Assembly: GCA_949502235.1 (NCBI GenBank)
Contig: CATBDC010000023.1
Coordinates: forward strand, 1 to 54,203
Direction: 5' to 3'
Length of the DNA: 54,203 nt
Source of the DNA: an uncultured Lachnospiraceae bacterium
Lineage (GTDB): Bacteria; Bacillota; Clostridia; Lachnospirales; Lachnospiraceae
Both the position numbers and the translations under genes were made by a program. Position 1 is the first letter of the stretch. Every line of letters begins with the position of its first letter. Positions 37,246 to 46,695 of this stretch are shown here, in pieces. Under the pieces are notes generated by a model, which saw only the letters and a list, made by a program, of their open reading frames with translations, was not told where the DNA came from and made no database searches.

Positions 37246-39102
37246 ATGCAAATTCCTATTGAATCTTATAACAAGGAGTATAAAGACCGCTTTTTAAAAT
37301 ACTATGATGAATTTAAGTGGCTGTACCACGAGCTGTACAGCGGCCGTACAGATATGTTTGAAAGCCTGTGTGACGAGATGTTCCGTTGGTATAAGGAGAG
37401 AAGGCCGCAGCTAAAAAAGATAGACGCGGGCCGTGAGGAGAATCCGGACTGGTACAAAGGAAACCAGATGCTGGGCATGATGATGTATGTGGATGCTTTT
37501 GCCGGGGATCTTAAGGGAGTCTTAAAGAAGCTGGATTATATTGAAGAATGTAACGTAAATTACCTTCATCTGATGCCCCTTCTTGATTCGCCGGAGGGAA
37601 GAAGCGATGGCGGCTACGCGGTTTCAGATTTCAGGAAGGTGAAGCCGGAGCTTGGGACAATGGAAGATTTGGAAAGGCTTGCTGATGAGTGTCACAAACG
37701 GGGAATCAGTATTTGCCTGGACTTTGTTATGAACCATACCTCTGAGGATCATGAATGGGCAAAAAGAGCAAGGCAGGGGGATCCGGAGTACAAGAGCAGA
37801 TATTATTTTTATGATAATTATGATATTCCGGCCCAGTTTGAGCAGACTATGCCAGAGGTATTTCCTACTACGGCACCGGGAAATTTCTCCTGGCTTCCGG
37901 ATATGGAGCAGTTTATTATGACCACCTTTTATCCGTACCAGTGGGATCTTAATTACTGGAATCCGGTTGTGTTAAATGAGATGATTTATAATATGCTGAA
38001 TCTGGTAAATAAGGGTATTGACATTATCAGAATCGATGCAGTTCCTTATATCTGGAAGCAGCTTGGCACGAACTGCAGGAATCTTCCCCAGGTACACAAT
38101 ATTGTGCGGATTATGAGAATTATCACGGAGATCGTATGTCCGGGCGTACTTCTTCTGGGAGAGGTTGTTATGGCGCCGGATAAGGTAGTGCCTTACTTTG
38201 GAAGTGTTGAGAAGCCGGAATGTCATATGCTTTACAATGTTACGACAATGGCCACCACCTGGCACAGCGTGGCAACAAGGGATGCCATGCTGTTAAAGCA
38301 GCAGATGAACGTGGTAAATACTCTGCCAAAGGATTATGTATTTCTTAATTACCTGCGCTGCCATGATGATATCGGCTGGGGACTTGACTACCTGTGGCTT
38401 ATGCAGTTTGGAATCGGCGAGGTAAGCCACAAACGGTATCTGAATAATTTCCTTACCGGTCAGTATCCTGGCTCCTTTGCAAGAGGAGAGCTTTATAATT
38501 CAGATCCCACGTCAGGAGATGCAAGGCTGTGCGGGACCACGGCATCCCTAAGCGGTATTGAGAAGGCGGCTTATGAGCGGGACAGCGAGGCTCTTGACCG
38601 GGCGGTCCGCCTGGATCTTATGCTTCATGCATATATGCTTGTCCAGTCCGGTATCCCGGTGATTTACAGCGGAGATGAGATTGGGCAGGAAAACGATTAT
38701 ACTTATCATAAGGATCCCAAGAAATGGGATGATTCCCGTTATCTCCACAGAGGGAAATTCCAGTGGGAGAAGGAGAGGATGAAAGAAGAAAAGGGCACGG
38801 TACAGCAGAGAATCTTTGACGGCCTGAAAAAGCTGGAGGCTATCCGCAGGGATAAAAAGGTTTTCTGCGGCGATGCAGATGTCTGGACAGTGGATACATG
38901 GGACAAATCCATTCTGGGCATTGTCCGTGCCAGCGGTGAGGAAAAGCTGGTTGCACTTTTTAATTTCAGCGAATTTGATAAAACGGCCTGGATTAATGAA
39001 GATGACGGTATGTATATGGATCTGATTACAGGACAGGAAATGGAAGCAAAAGGTGTAAATATTCCGGCATACGGCGCATACTGGCTGTACAGAAAGAACT
39101 AA
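37246..39102 (+). CDS. GH13 alpha-glucosidase/amylosucrase-like enzyme
   Basis: A 618-residue GH13 protein, closest in layout to the amylosucrase group (subfamily 4): a helical N-terminal domain of about 75 residues, then the barrel. Region II IIRIDAVPY holds the nucleophile Asp264, region III LLGEVV the acid/base Glu306, and region IV CHDDIGW Asp374. No signal peptide. It probably cleaves or transfers glucose from sucrose or alpha-glucans inside the cell; which reaction is undecided. AGGAGG precedes the ATG. Confidence 0.85.
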   Translation: MQIPIESYNKEYKDRFLKYYDEFKWLYHELYSGRTDMFESLCDEMFRWYKERRPQLKKIDAGREENPDWYKGNQMLGMMMYVDAFAGDLKGVLKKLDYIEECNVNYLHLMPLLDSPEGRSDGGYAVSDFRKVKPELGTMEDLERLADECHKRGISICLDFVMNHTSEDHEWAKRARQGDPEYKSRYYFYDNYDIPAQFEQTMPEVFPTTAPGNFSWLPDMEQFIMTTFYPYQWDLNYWNPVVLNEMIYNMLNLVNKGIDIIRIDAVPYIWKQLGTNCRNLPQVHNIVRIMRIITEIVCPGVLLLGEVVMAPDKVVPYFGSVEKPECHMLYNVTTMATTWHSVATRDAMLLKQQMNVVNTLPKDYVFLNYLRCHDDIGWGLDYLWLMQFGIGEVSHKRYLNNFLTGQYPGSFARGELYNSDPTSGDARLCGTTASLSGIEKAAYERDSEALDRAVRLDLMLHAYMLVQSGIPVIYSGDEIGQENDYTYHKDPKKWDDSRYLHRGKFQWEKERMKEEKGTVQQRIFDGLKKLEAIRRDKKVFCGDADVWTVDTWDKSILGIVRASGEEKLVALFNFSEFDKTAWINEDDGMYMDLITGQEMEAKGVNIPAYGAYWLYRKN

Positions 39103-39105
39103 GTC

Positions 39106-40032
39106 ATGAAGTATTATCTTGCGCCGATGGAGGGCATTACTACTTACATTTACCGAAATGCATATCATCAGTATTTTACACCCCTGGATAAGTATTTCAC
39201 TCCCTTTCTTGTGCCTCATACAAAAAAAGGCTTTAGCACAAAGGAGTTAAAGGAGATTCTCCCGGAGAATAACGAGGGAATATATCTCGTACCCCAGATT
39301 TTAAGTAATGATGCAGAAGGATTTCTCTCTACAGTAAAGAAGCTTCAGAAATTCGGATACAGGGAGGTAAACCTGAACCTTGGATGCCCGTCTAAGACGG
39401 TTGTATCAAAATACCGCGGCTCCGGCTTTCTTGCAAAGCCGGAAAAGCTGGAGGAATTTCTTGACAGAATCTATAGTGAAGCAGAAACAGAGATATCTAT
39501 AAAGACCAGAATTGGCAGAGATTCACCGGAGGAATTTGAAAGGCTTCTTAAAATTTATAACAAATATCCGGTAAAAGAACTGATTATTCATCCGCGGGTG
39601 CAGAAGGATTTTTATAAAAATGTACCGAATCTCTCCGTATTTGCCGAAGCGGTGAAGGAAAGCAGAAATCCCCTCTGCTATAACGGAGACATTTTCCATG
39701 CTTCGGACTGTCACAAAATGTCAGAACGCTTTCCAGAGGTTCCTGCAGTCATGCTTGGGCGGGGGATTATCGGAAATCCGGGGCTTTTAGGGGAGATAAA
39801 GGGGGAAGGAACGGCTGGCGCAGAAAGGCTTTGTGCCTTCCACGACAAGATACTTAGGGATTACAGAGCGCTTAACTTCGGGGATAAAAATGTACTGTTT
39901 AAAATGAAGGAAATATGGTGCTATCTGGGAGGACTTTTCCCGGAGGAAGAAAAGAAGCTTAAAAAACTGAAGAAGGCAGAACGGATGGCTGACTATGAAC
40001 GTGCGGCCGGTGAGCTTTTTGCCCTGCTATAA
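39106..40032 (+). CDS. tRNA-dihydrouridine synthase
   Basis: A 308-residue FMN enzyme that reduces uridines in tRNA. The barrel opens with YYLAPMEGITTYIYR, followed by NLNLGCPSKTVVSKYRGSGF, ISIKTRIGRDS, LIIHPR and VMLGRGIIGNPGLL, all family landmarks. It starts three bases after the GH13 gene with no good ribosome site, so its translation is probably coupled. The C-terminal region is short and of the usual Firmicutes kind. Confidence 0.9.
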   Translation: MKYYLAPMEGITTYIYRNAYHQYFTPLDKYFTPFLVPHTKKGFSTKELKEILPENNEGIYLVPQILSNDAEGFLSTVKKLQKFGYREVNLNLGCPSKTVVSKYRGSGFLAKPEKLEEFLDRIYSEAETEISIKTRIGRDSPEEFERLLKIYNKYPVKELIIHPRVQKDFYKNVPNLSVFAEAVKESRNPLCYNGDIFHASDCHKMSERFPEVPAVMLGRGIIGNPGLLGEIKGEGTAGAERLCAFHDKILRDYRALNFGDKNVLFKMKEIWCYLGGLFPEEEKKLKKLKKAERMADYERAAGELFALL

Positions 40033-40056
40033 TAAGAGAAAAGGAGATATTTGTAT

Positions 40057-40548
40057 ATGGAAGATCAGAAAAAGCGTGTATATGATGCTTTAGATAAGCT
40101 GAAGATTAAATATGAGGTGGTAGAACATGAGCCGGTTCATACAATGGAGGATATGGACAGGCTGGGCTTGCCGGAGAAAGGAACCTTGTGCAAAAATCTT
40201 TTTTTACGGGATTCTAAGGGGAAGAGACATTTTCTCGTAACATGTGAAGAGGATAAAAAGATAGATCTGAAGGCGCTGGGCAGACAGCTGGGAGGAGGAA
40301 ATCTAAGCTTTGCCTCCGAGGACAGGCTGGAAAAGTATCTTGGACTTAAGCAGGGAAGTGTATCACCCTTTGGACTTATGAATGATACAGACCACGCGGT
40401 AGAGTTTTTTATTGATAAGGATTTAAGCAGATGTAAAAGCCTCGGGATTCATCCATTAGAGAATACGGCAACCGTATTTTTATCCTTTAAGGATCTGGAT
40501 AAATTTTTGTGGGATTTGGATGTGGATGTAGTGAAAATTAAGCTATAG
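40057..40548 (+). CDS. ProX/YbaK-type aminoacyl-tRNA deacylase
   Basis: A 163-residue protein of the YbaK/ProRS-INS family that hydrolyses mischarged tRNA such as Ala-tRNA(Pro). The INS-domain pattern is visible: VVEHEPVHTMEDM, KNLFLRDSKGKRHFLV, and GSVSPFGLMND with ENTATVFLSF near the end. ATG 40057 follows AAAGGAGA; an in-frame TTG at 40051 is less likely. It lies in a close run with the dihydrouridine synthase, two genes of tRNA quality. Confidence 0.88.
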   Translation: MEDQKKRVYDALDKLKIKYEVVEHEPVHTMEDMDRLGLPEKGTLCKNLFLRDSKGKRHFLVTCEEDKKIDLKALGRQLGGGNLSFASEDRLEKYLGLKQGSVSPFGLMNDTDHAVEFFIDKDLSRCKSLGIHPLENTATVFLSFKDLDKFLWDLDVDVVKIKL

Positions 40549-40562
40549 AAAAGAGGGTTTAC

Positions 40563-41489
40563 ATGGAGCAGAGGCAGAGCTACGGAAGGCATATGTGGAG
40601 TATATGGTCTCCTTTACTGATAAAGTTTGGGATTTCCATCATTTTAAGCATGATGTTTGCGTTTGTGCTTATATGGAGATACCTTGCAGGACAGGAAGCA
40701 GCAGGTGACGCACAGGCTCTTGTGCAGTTTATGAATAATGCAGATAAGATGCAGGAGATGTCTGCCCAGGTGCTTAAGTGGGCGGTAGACCTTGCTGTCC
40801 CCATGGAGGGTGCCGCGGCTCTTATTACGATTCCTGTTTTCTTATTCCTGATGCACAGGGATCGGGTAAAGGAAAAAGCAGGCGCAGGGGAGATTTCTGT
40901 CAAGAGGGCACCGTTTTATAAATATCCTTTGATTATAGGAATTTCGGCAGCTATGTGCCTGGGGCTTAATAATCTCATAGTCCTTTCGAACCTATCCTCC
41001 TACAGTACATCCTATGAGGATACGATGGAGATGCTTTACCAGCCTTCCCTTTGGATGCAGATCGTGTGCCTTGGGATACTCATGCCTGTCTGTGAAGAGC
41101 TGGCATACAGGGGGCTGATGTACAGACGTATGCGCATGCAGATGAAATTCCTGCCGGCAGCCCTCTATTCCTCTGTCATATTTGCAATTACCCACGGAAA
41201 TCTGGTGCAGAGCCTGTATGGATTTGCAATGGGGATGATGCTGTCCTATGTTTATGAAAAATATGGCTCTGTTCTGGCGCCTGCGGCAGGGCACATCACG
41301 GCAAATATACTGTCAGTGGCCGGGACATACTTTCACTGGTTTGACTGGATGCTAAAGGAGGGAATCCGCATAGGCGGCGTGACAGTCCTGTGCGCGGCAG
41401 CAGCCTCCGCCATCTATGTCCTGATGCAGAGGATGGAAAACGCATTCCCCGAAACCCTGAAAGCTTCCGGGAGCCATCTGGCCGGATAA
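40563..41489 (+). CDS. CPBP-family intramembrane metalloprotease
   Basis: A 308-residue membrane protein with about eight hydrophobic spans. The CPBP (Abi) motifs are present: CEELAYRG (EExxxR), FAITHGN (FxxxH) and HITANIL (HxxxN/B). Family members cleave or process membrane substrates, and some give self-protection against bacteriocins. No bacteriocin gene is seen nearby. GAGGGTTTAC precedes the ATG. Confidence 0.88.
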   Translation: MEQRQSYGRHMWSIWSPLLIKFGISIILSMMFAFVLIWRYLAGQEAAGDAQALVQFMNNADKMQEMSAQVLKWAVDLAVPMEGAAALITIPVFLFLMHRDRVKEKAGAGEISVKRAPFYKYPLIIGISAAMCLGLNNLIVLSNLSSYSTSYEDTMEMLYQPSLWMQIVCLGILMPVCEELAYRGLMYRRMRMQMKFLPAALYSSVIFAITHGNLVQSLYGFAMGMMLSYVYEKYGSVLAPAAGHITANILSVAGTYFHWFDWMLKEGIRIGGVTVLCAAAASAIYVLMQRMENAFPETLKASGSHLAG

Positions 41490-41504
41490 AGGGTGGGTGT
41501 CTTG

Positions 41505-42019
41505 TTCGAGGGACGGAAGTTTTAAGATGTCCTTCCTAACGCAGACTGGGCAGCACTCTGGTGAACTAACTGCTAACTGCGACTAAGGAGTTCAGGAGAG
41601 CCTTCACTCCTAAGTCTCCGTAAGCAGTGGATTTCACCTCCGTTAAAAACGCCCCCTGATGTCTGCTTATAGGAAGGACATCTTAAACCTTCCTGTGCAT
41701 CGAAAAAGATATTCCAGTGATGGTTCACCAGGGACGCTCCTTACCGCCCTGAACTGCCTGTGTATGGAAAATCCGTTACCAATGCACCCCTTCCTGGCCT
41801 GTGTACTGAAAATTCGTTTCCAATGCACAGGAAGTTCGAAGATGTCATTCCTATAAGCGGACATTAGAGGGTGTTCTTAACGAAGGTGAAATCCATCGTT
41901 TACGAAGACTTAGGAGTGAAGGCTTTCCTGAACTCCTTAGTCGTAGTTAGCGATTAGTTCACCGGAGTGTTACCCTAGTCTGCGTTAGGAAGGACATCTT
42001 CGAACTTCCGTCCGTTGAA
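41505..42019. repeat. 515-base near-perfect inverted repeat element
   Basis: The left arm (41505-41700) and the right arm (41823-42019, read backward) match at roughly 85 percent by eye, most differences being transitions. Each arm is itself a hairpin: in the left arm GGAAGTTTTAAGATGTCCTTCCTA at one end pairs with the segment around 41669-41693, GGTGAA with TTCACC, and ACTAAGGAGT with ACTCCTAAGT. The centre (41757-41828) holds two 31-base direct repeats with a 41-base period. Open frames of 65 codons run on both strands (41659-41856 and 41864-41667), with near-identical first and last residues. Neither has a ribosome site. Confidence 0.85.
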
Positions 42020-42051
42020 TTTATTTCAGCTATTCAGGCAGAAATTTTTTG

Positions 42052-42120
42052 TTTACAATTGGGGATAAATGTTGTATAGTAAGTAGAAATAAGATTGCTG
42101 TGAACGGAGTGAACAGTATC
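42052..42120 (+). promoter_or_regulatory. gltB promoter and leader palindrome
   Basis: TTTACA (42052-42057), 17 bases, TATAGT (42075-42080). In the leader, a unit of the GTTACTG family (TGCTGTGAAC-GGA-GTGAACAGTA, 42097-42118) would form a hairpin about ten bases after the start of transcription. The promoter lies 33 bases from the end of the large inverted repeat. Confidence 0.6.
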
Positions 42121-42147
42121 GAAATAAGGAAAGGGCAGGGAAGTACT

Positions 42148-45100
42148 ATGAATGATAGCTGCAGGCGGGGATTTCCCGGGCTGTACCGTCCCGGGTTTGA
42201 GCATGATAACTGCGGAATCGGTGCAGTCGTGAACATCAAAGGAAAAAAGAGCCATGATACAGTGGCGGACGCATTAAAGATTGTTGAAAATTTAGAACAT
42301 AGAGCTGGCAAGGATGCCGAAGGTAAGACAGGCGATGGAGTTGGAATTCTGTTACAGATTTCACACAGGTTTTTCTCCAAAGTCTGTGAACCTCTCGGCA
42401 TCCTTTTAGGTTCTGAAAGAGATTACGGAGTGGGAATGTTCTTCTTTCCCCAGGAGGAGTTAAAGAGAAACCAGGCAAAAAATATATTCGAAGTAATTGT
42501 AAAAAAGGAAGGAATGAAATTCTTAGGATGGCGTGAGGTTCCGGTGAAAAAGGAGGTGCTGGGAAGCCGCGCCCTTGCATGTATGCCCTGCATTATGCAG
42601 GGATTTATCGGGCGTCAGGAGACAGTGAAAAGGGGTCTGGACTTTGACAGGCGTCTTTATGTCGTGCGCCGTATTTTTGAACAGAGCAGTGACGATACAT
42701 ATGTGGCATCCTTATCAAGCCGGACAATTGCCTATAAGGGCATGTTTTTAGTGGAACAGCTTCGATCCTTTTTTGAGGATCTCCAGGATCCGGACTACGA
42801 ATCAGCAATTGCTTTAGTACATTCCAGATTTAGTACAAATACGAATCCAAGCTGGGAGCGGGCTCATCCCAACAGGTTCATTGTACATAACGGAGAGATT
42901 AATACCATCAGGGGTAATGCGGATAAGATGCAGGCAAGGGAAGAAAATATGGAGTCCGAATATTTAAAGGGTGAGCTTCATAAGGTGCTTCCGGTAATTA
43001 ATAGCTCAGGCTCTGATTCTGCCATGCTTGATAATGCTATTGAGTTTATGGTGATGAGCGGGATGGAGCTGCCTCTTGCAGTGATGATTGCGATCCCTGA
43101 GCCCTGGGCGAATACAAAAAATATGTCTCAGAAGAAAAAGGATTTTTACCAGTATTATGCTACCATGATGGAGCCGTGGGACGGCCCGGCATCTATTCTT
43201 TTCAGCGATGGAGACTGTATGGGAGCCGTGCTTGACCGGAACGGGCTCCGTCCTTCCAGATATTATATAACAGATAAGGATACCTTGATTCTTTCTTCCG
43301 AGGTGGGCGTTCTGGATATCCCTCCGGAGAGCATTATAGTGAAGGAACGTCTTCATCCGGGGAAAATGCTGTTGGTAGATACTGTCCGGGGAAAGGTGAT
43401 TGACGATGATGAGCTGAAGGAAATGTATGCGGGGCGTCAGCCTTATGGAGAGTGGCTTGACAGCAATCTTATCCGGCTTAAGGATTTGAAGATACCGAAC
43501 CAGAAGGTGGTAAGCTATACAAAGGAGGAATGTCAGAGGCTTCAGAAAGCATTCGGGTATTCCTATGAGGAGGTAAAAACTTCTATATTAAATATGGCAG
43601 AAAACGGGACGGAGGGGACGGCTTCCATGGGAATTGATACTCCGCTGGCAGTATTATCCGATAAGCATCAGAATCTTTTCGGGTATTTCAAGCAGCTCTT
43701 TGCCCAGGTTACAAATCCGCCTATTGACGCCATAAGAGAAGAAATCGTAACATCTACGGCTGTCTATATCGGCGCGGATGGAAATCTTCTGGAAGAAAAA
43801 GCAGAAAATTGTAAGATGCTAAAATGTTCTAATCCGATTTTGACAAATACAGATCTGTTAAAGATTAAAAATATGAAAGAGGACGGATTTAAAACAGCAG
43901 AGATTCCAATTACTTATTATAAAAATTCCAGTCTTGAGAAGGCAATGGAGCATCTGTTCATTGAAGTAGACCGTGTGATCCGCACAGGCGCGAATATACT
44001 GATTCTTTCTGACCGGGGTGTGGACGAGTACCATGTGGCCATGCCCTCGCTCCTGGCTCTTTCAGGTCTTCAGCAGCATCTGATCCGCACAAAGAAAAGA
44101 ACCTCTGTTGCTGTCATTTTAGAGACAGGGGAGCCGAGGGAGGTGCACCATTTTGCTACTCTTCTGGGATACGGTGCCTGTGCGGTGAATCCATATCTTG
44201 TCTATGAGTCTATCAGGCAGCTGATTGATACAGATATGCTAAAGAAGGATTATTATGCGGCAGTGGATGACTACAATCATGCAGTTTTAAGCGGAATCGT
44301 AAAGATTGCTTCAAAAATGGGAATTTCCACTATACAGTCCTATCAGGGGGCGAAAATCTTTGAGGCAGTAGGACTTAAGGAGGAATTTATCAGGAAATAT
44401 TTTACGGATACAGTAAGCAGAGTGGGCGGAATCGGGACAGAGGAAATTGCCAGGGATTATATGGCAAGGCATTTGCAGGCATTTGATCCCCTTGGCCTTG
44501 AAACAGATCTCACTCTTGACAGTATTGGGCAGCATAAATCAAAAAGCGGCGGGGAAAAGCATCTTTATAACCCCCGCACCATACATATGCTTCAACAGTC
44601 AGCAAGGAACGGAGACTATGGGATGTTTAAACAGTACGCGGACATGGTGGATGAAGAGGGCGCCCACATGAATCTGCGGGGCCAGCTGGAGTTTCAATAT
44701 CCGAAAAAGGGTATTCCTGTTGAAGCGGTGGAAAGTGTAGATGAGATCGTGACCAGATTTAAGACGGGGGCCATGTCCTATGGTTCTATTTCCAAGGAGG
44801 CACATGAGACACTGGCAATTGCCATGAACCGGCTTCACGGGAAATCTAACAGCGGTGAGGGAGGAGAAGAGATAGAAAGGCTTGAAACCGACAGATGCTC
44901 GGCAATTAAACAGGTAGCCTCCGGCCGCTTTGGCGTGACCTCAAGATATCTGGTAAGCGCAAAGGAAATCCAGATTAAAATGGCCCAGGGCGCTAAACCC
45001 GGAGAAGGAGGGCATCTGCCGGGAGGAAAGGTATATCCCTGGATTGCGAAAACAAGACATTCAACTCCAGGTGTAAGTCTTATATCTCCGCCGCCTCACC

Positions 45101-46683
45101 ACGATATTTATTCCATAGAGGATCTGGCACAGCTGATATATGACTGCAAAAACGCAAATAAGGACGCAAGAATATCTGTAAAGCTGGTATCAGAAGCAGG
45201 AGTTGGAACCGTTGCTGCCGGTGTGGCAAAGGCCGGAGCCGGGCTTATCCTGATTTCCGGCTATGACGGCGGTACGGGAGCAGCCCCCAGAAGCTCTATC
45301 CACAATGCGGGCCTTCCGTGGGAGCTGGGCCTTGCGGAAACTCATCAGACGCTGCTTCAGAACGGCCTTAGAGAGCGCGTGCGTCTTGAGACAGACGGAA
45401 AGCTTATGACCGGACGGGATGTAGCTATTGCCGCTATTTTGGGTGCTGAGGAATTTGGATTTGCCACAGCCCCTCTTGTGACTCTTGGATGTGTGATGAT
45501 GCGTGTCTGCAATCTGGACACCTGCCCTGTGGGGGTAGCGACCCAGAATCCGAAGCTTAGGGAGCGTTTTGCAGGAAAACCAGAGTATGTCATGAACTTT
45601 ATGAGATTTATTGCGCAGAATTTAAGAGAATATATGGCAAGGCTGGGAGTCCGCACGATTGATGAGCTGGTAGGAAGGACAGAGCTTTTGCGAGTAAAAG
45701 AGGCGCCGGTCTCTAAGCGGGCGGCCACGCTTAAGCTGGAACAGATTCTTCACAATCCATATGAGGGGACCAGAACCCCTGTCACCTGTAACCCGAAAAA
45801 GCTGTTCGATTTTGAACTGGAAAAGACACTGGATGAGCGTGTTCTTGTAAAGAGGCTTCTTCCGGCTCTCTTAAAGGGGGAGAAGAAAAGCATAGAGGTG
45901 GATGTATCGAATACAGACCGGACCTTCGGGACGATGTTCGGTTCTGAAATTACGAGGAGATATCCGGAGGGACTTCCGGAAGACAGCTATGTGGTGAAAT
46001 GTAAAGGTGCAGGAGGGCAGTCTTACGGGGCGTTTATACCAAAGGGACTTACACTGGAGCTTGTGGGGGACAGCAATGATTATTTCGGCAAAGGCCTCTC
46101 GGGAGGAAAGCTTATTGTTTATCCGCCCAAGAACGTAAGATACAGGCATGATGAAAATATTATTATCGGAAATGTGGCGCTTTACGGGGCAACCAGCGGA
46201 AAAGCCTTTATTAACGGGGTGGCAGGAGAGCGTTTTGCTGTCCGCAATTCCGGCGCGGCTGCTGTTGTAGAAGGAGTCGGCGATCACGGCTGTGAATATA
46301 TGACAGGAGGCCGTGTGGCTGTTCTTGGAAGAACCGGGAAGAATTTCGCGGCGGGCATGAGCGGAGGAGTTGCCTATGTACTCGATATGGACAGTGATTT
46401 ATATATGAATGTAAATAAACAGCTTGTAAATATAGAGCGTGTGGCTTCAAAGTTTGAGGTGAATGAATTAAAGAGCATGATTGAAGAGCATGTTGCCTGC
46501 ACCGATTCAGAAAAGGGAAAAGAAATTCTTGACAATTTTACAGAATATCTGCCCAGGTTTAAGAAGATTATTCCGAAGGACTATGAACGGATGCTCACTA
46601 CAATCCTGCAGCTTGAGGAGCAGGGGATGAGCAGCGGGCAGGCACAGACAGAAGCGTTCTACGCAATCAAGGAAGGAAGATAG
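42148..46683 (+). CDS. gltB: Glutamate synthase large subunit
   Basis: A 1511-residue enzyme that makes two glutamates from glutamine and 2-oxoglutarate. The class II glutaminase domain begins at Cys22 (HDNCGIGAV) after a 21-residue propeptide that must be removed. The central and FMN domains include the long loop KPGEGGHLPGGKV and GYDGGTGAAPRSS. The 3Fe-4S site is around CNLDTCPVGVATQ, and the C-terminal beta-helix has repeated GG/AV turns. ATG 42148 is taken because homologues begin just before the Cys; the frame extends 33 codons upstream across the promoter. Confidence 0.95.
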   Translation: MNDSCRRGFPGLYRPGFEHDNCGIGAVVNIKGKKSHDTVADALKIVENLEHRAGKDAEGKTGDGVGILLQISHRFFSKVCEPLGILLGSERDYGVGMFFFPQEELKRNQAKNIFEVIVKKEGMKFLGWREVPVKKEVLGSRALACMPCIMQGFIGRQETVKRGLDFDRRLYVVRRIFEQSSDDTYVASLSSRTIAYKGMFLVEQLRSFFEDLQDPDYESAIALVHSRFSTNTNPSWERAHPNRFIVHNGEINTIRGNADKMQAREENMESEYLKGELHKVLPVINSSGSDSAMLDNAIEFMVMSGMELPLAVMIAIPEPWANTKNMSQKKKDFYQYYATMMEPWDGPASILFSDGDCMGAVLDRNGLRPSRYYITDKDTLILSSEVGVLDIPPESIIVKERLHPGKMLLVDTVRGKVIDDDELKEMYAGRQPYGEWLDSNLIRLKDLKIPNQKVVSYTKEECQRLQKAFGYSYEEVKTSILNMAENGTEGTASMGIDTPLAVLSDKHQNLFGYFKQLFAQVTNPPIDAIREEIVTSTAVYIGADGNLLEEKAENCKMLKCSNPILTNTDLLKIKNMKEDGFKTAEIPITYYKNSSLEKAMEHLFIEVDRVIRTGANILILSDRGVDEYHVAMPSLLALSGLQQHLIRTKKRTSVAVILETGEPREVHHFATLLGYGACAVNPYLVYESIRQLIDTDMLKKDYYAAVDDYNHAVLSGIVKIASKMGISTIQSYQGAKIFEAVGLKEEFIRKYFTDTVSRVGGIGTEEIARDYMARHLQAFDPLGLETDLTLDSIGQHKSKSGGEKHLYNPRTIHMLQQSARNGDYGMFKQYADMVDEEGAHMNLRGQLEFQYPKKGIPVEAVESVDEIVTRFKTGAMSYGSISKEAHETLAIAMNRLHGKSNSGEGGEEIERLETDRCSAIKQVASGRFGVTSRYLVSAKEIQIKMAQGAKPGEGGHLPGGKVYPWIAKTRHSTPGVSLISPPPHHDIYSIEDLAQLIYDCKNANKDARISVKLVSEAGVGTVAAGVAKAGAGLILISGYDGGTGAAPRSSIHNAGLPWELGLAETHQTLLQNGLRERVRLETDGKLMTGRDVAIAAILGAEEFGFATAPLVTLGCVMMRVCNLDTCPVGVATQNPKLRERFAGKPEYVMNFMRFIAQNLREYMARLGVRTIDELVGRTELLRVKEAPVSKRAATLKLEQILHNPYEGTRTPVTCNPKKLFDFELEKTLDERVLVKRLLPALLKGEKKSIEVDVSNTDRTFGTMFGSEITRRYPEGLPEDSYVVKCKGAGGQSYGAFIPKGLTLELVGDSNDYFGKGLSGGKLIVYPPKNVRYRHDENIIIGNVALYGATSGKAFINGVAGERFAVRNSGAAAVVEGVGDHGCEYMTGGRVAVLGRTGKNFAAGMSGGVAYVLDMDSDLYMNVNKQLVNIERVASKFEVNELKSMIEEHVACTDSEKGKEILDNFTEYLPRFKKIIPKDYERMLTTILQLEEQGMSSGQAQTEAFYAIKEGR

Positions 46684-46695
46684 GAGGTGTTGAAA

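Noticed and set aside
41659-41864. Two opposite 65-codon frames as real genes
   Set aside because: No ribosome site on either strand; their similarity follows from the inverted repeat itself.
42049-42147. N-terminal extension of gltB
   Set aside because: It crosses the predicted promoter and leader hairpin, and homologues begin near the catalytic Cys.
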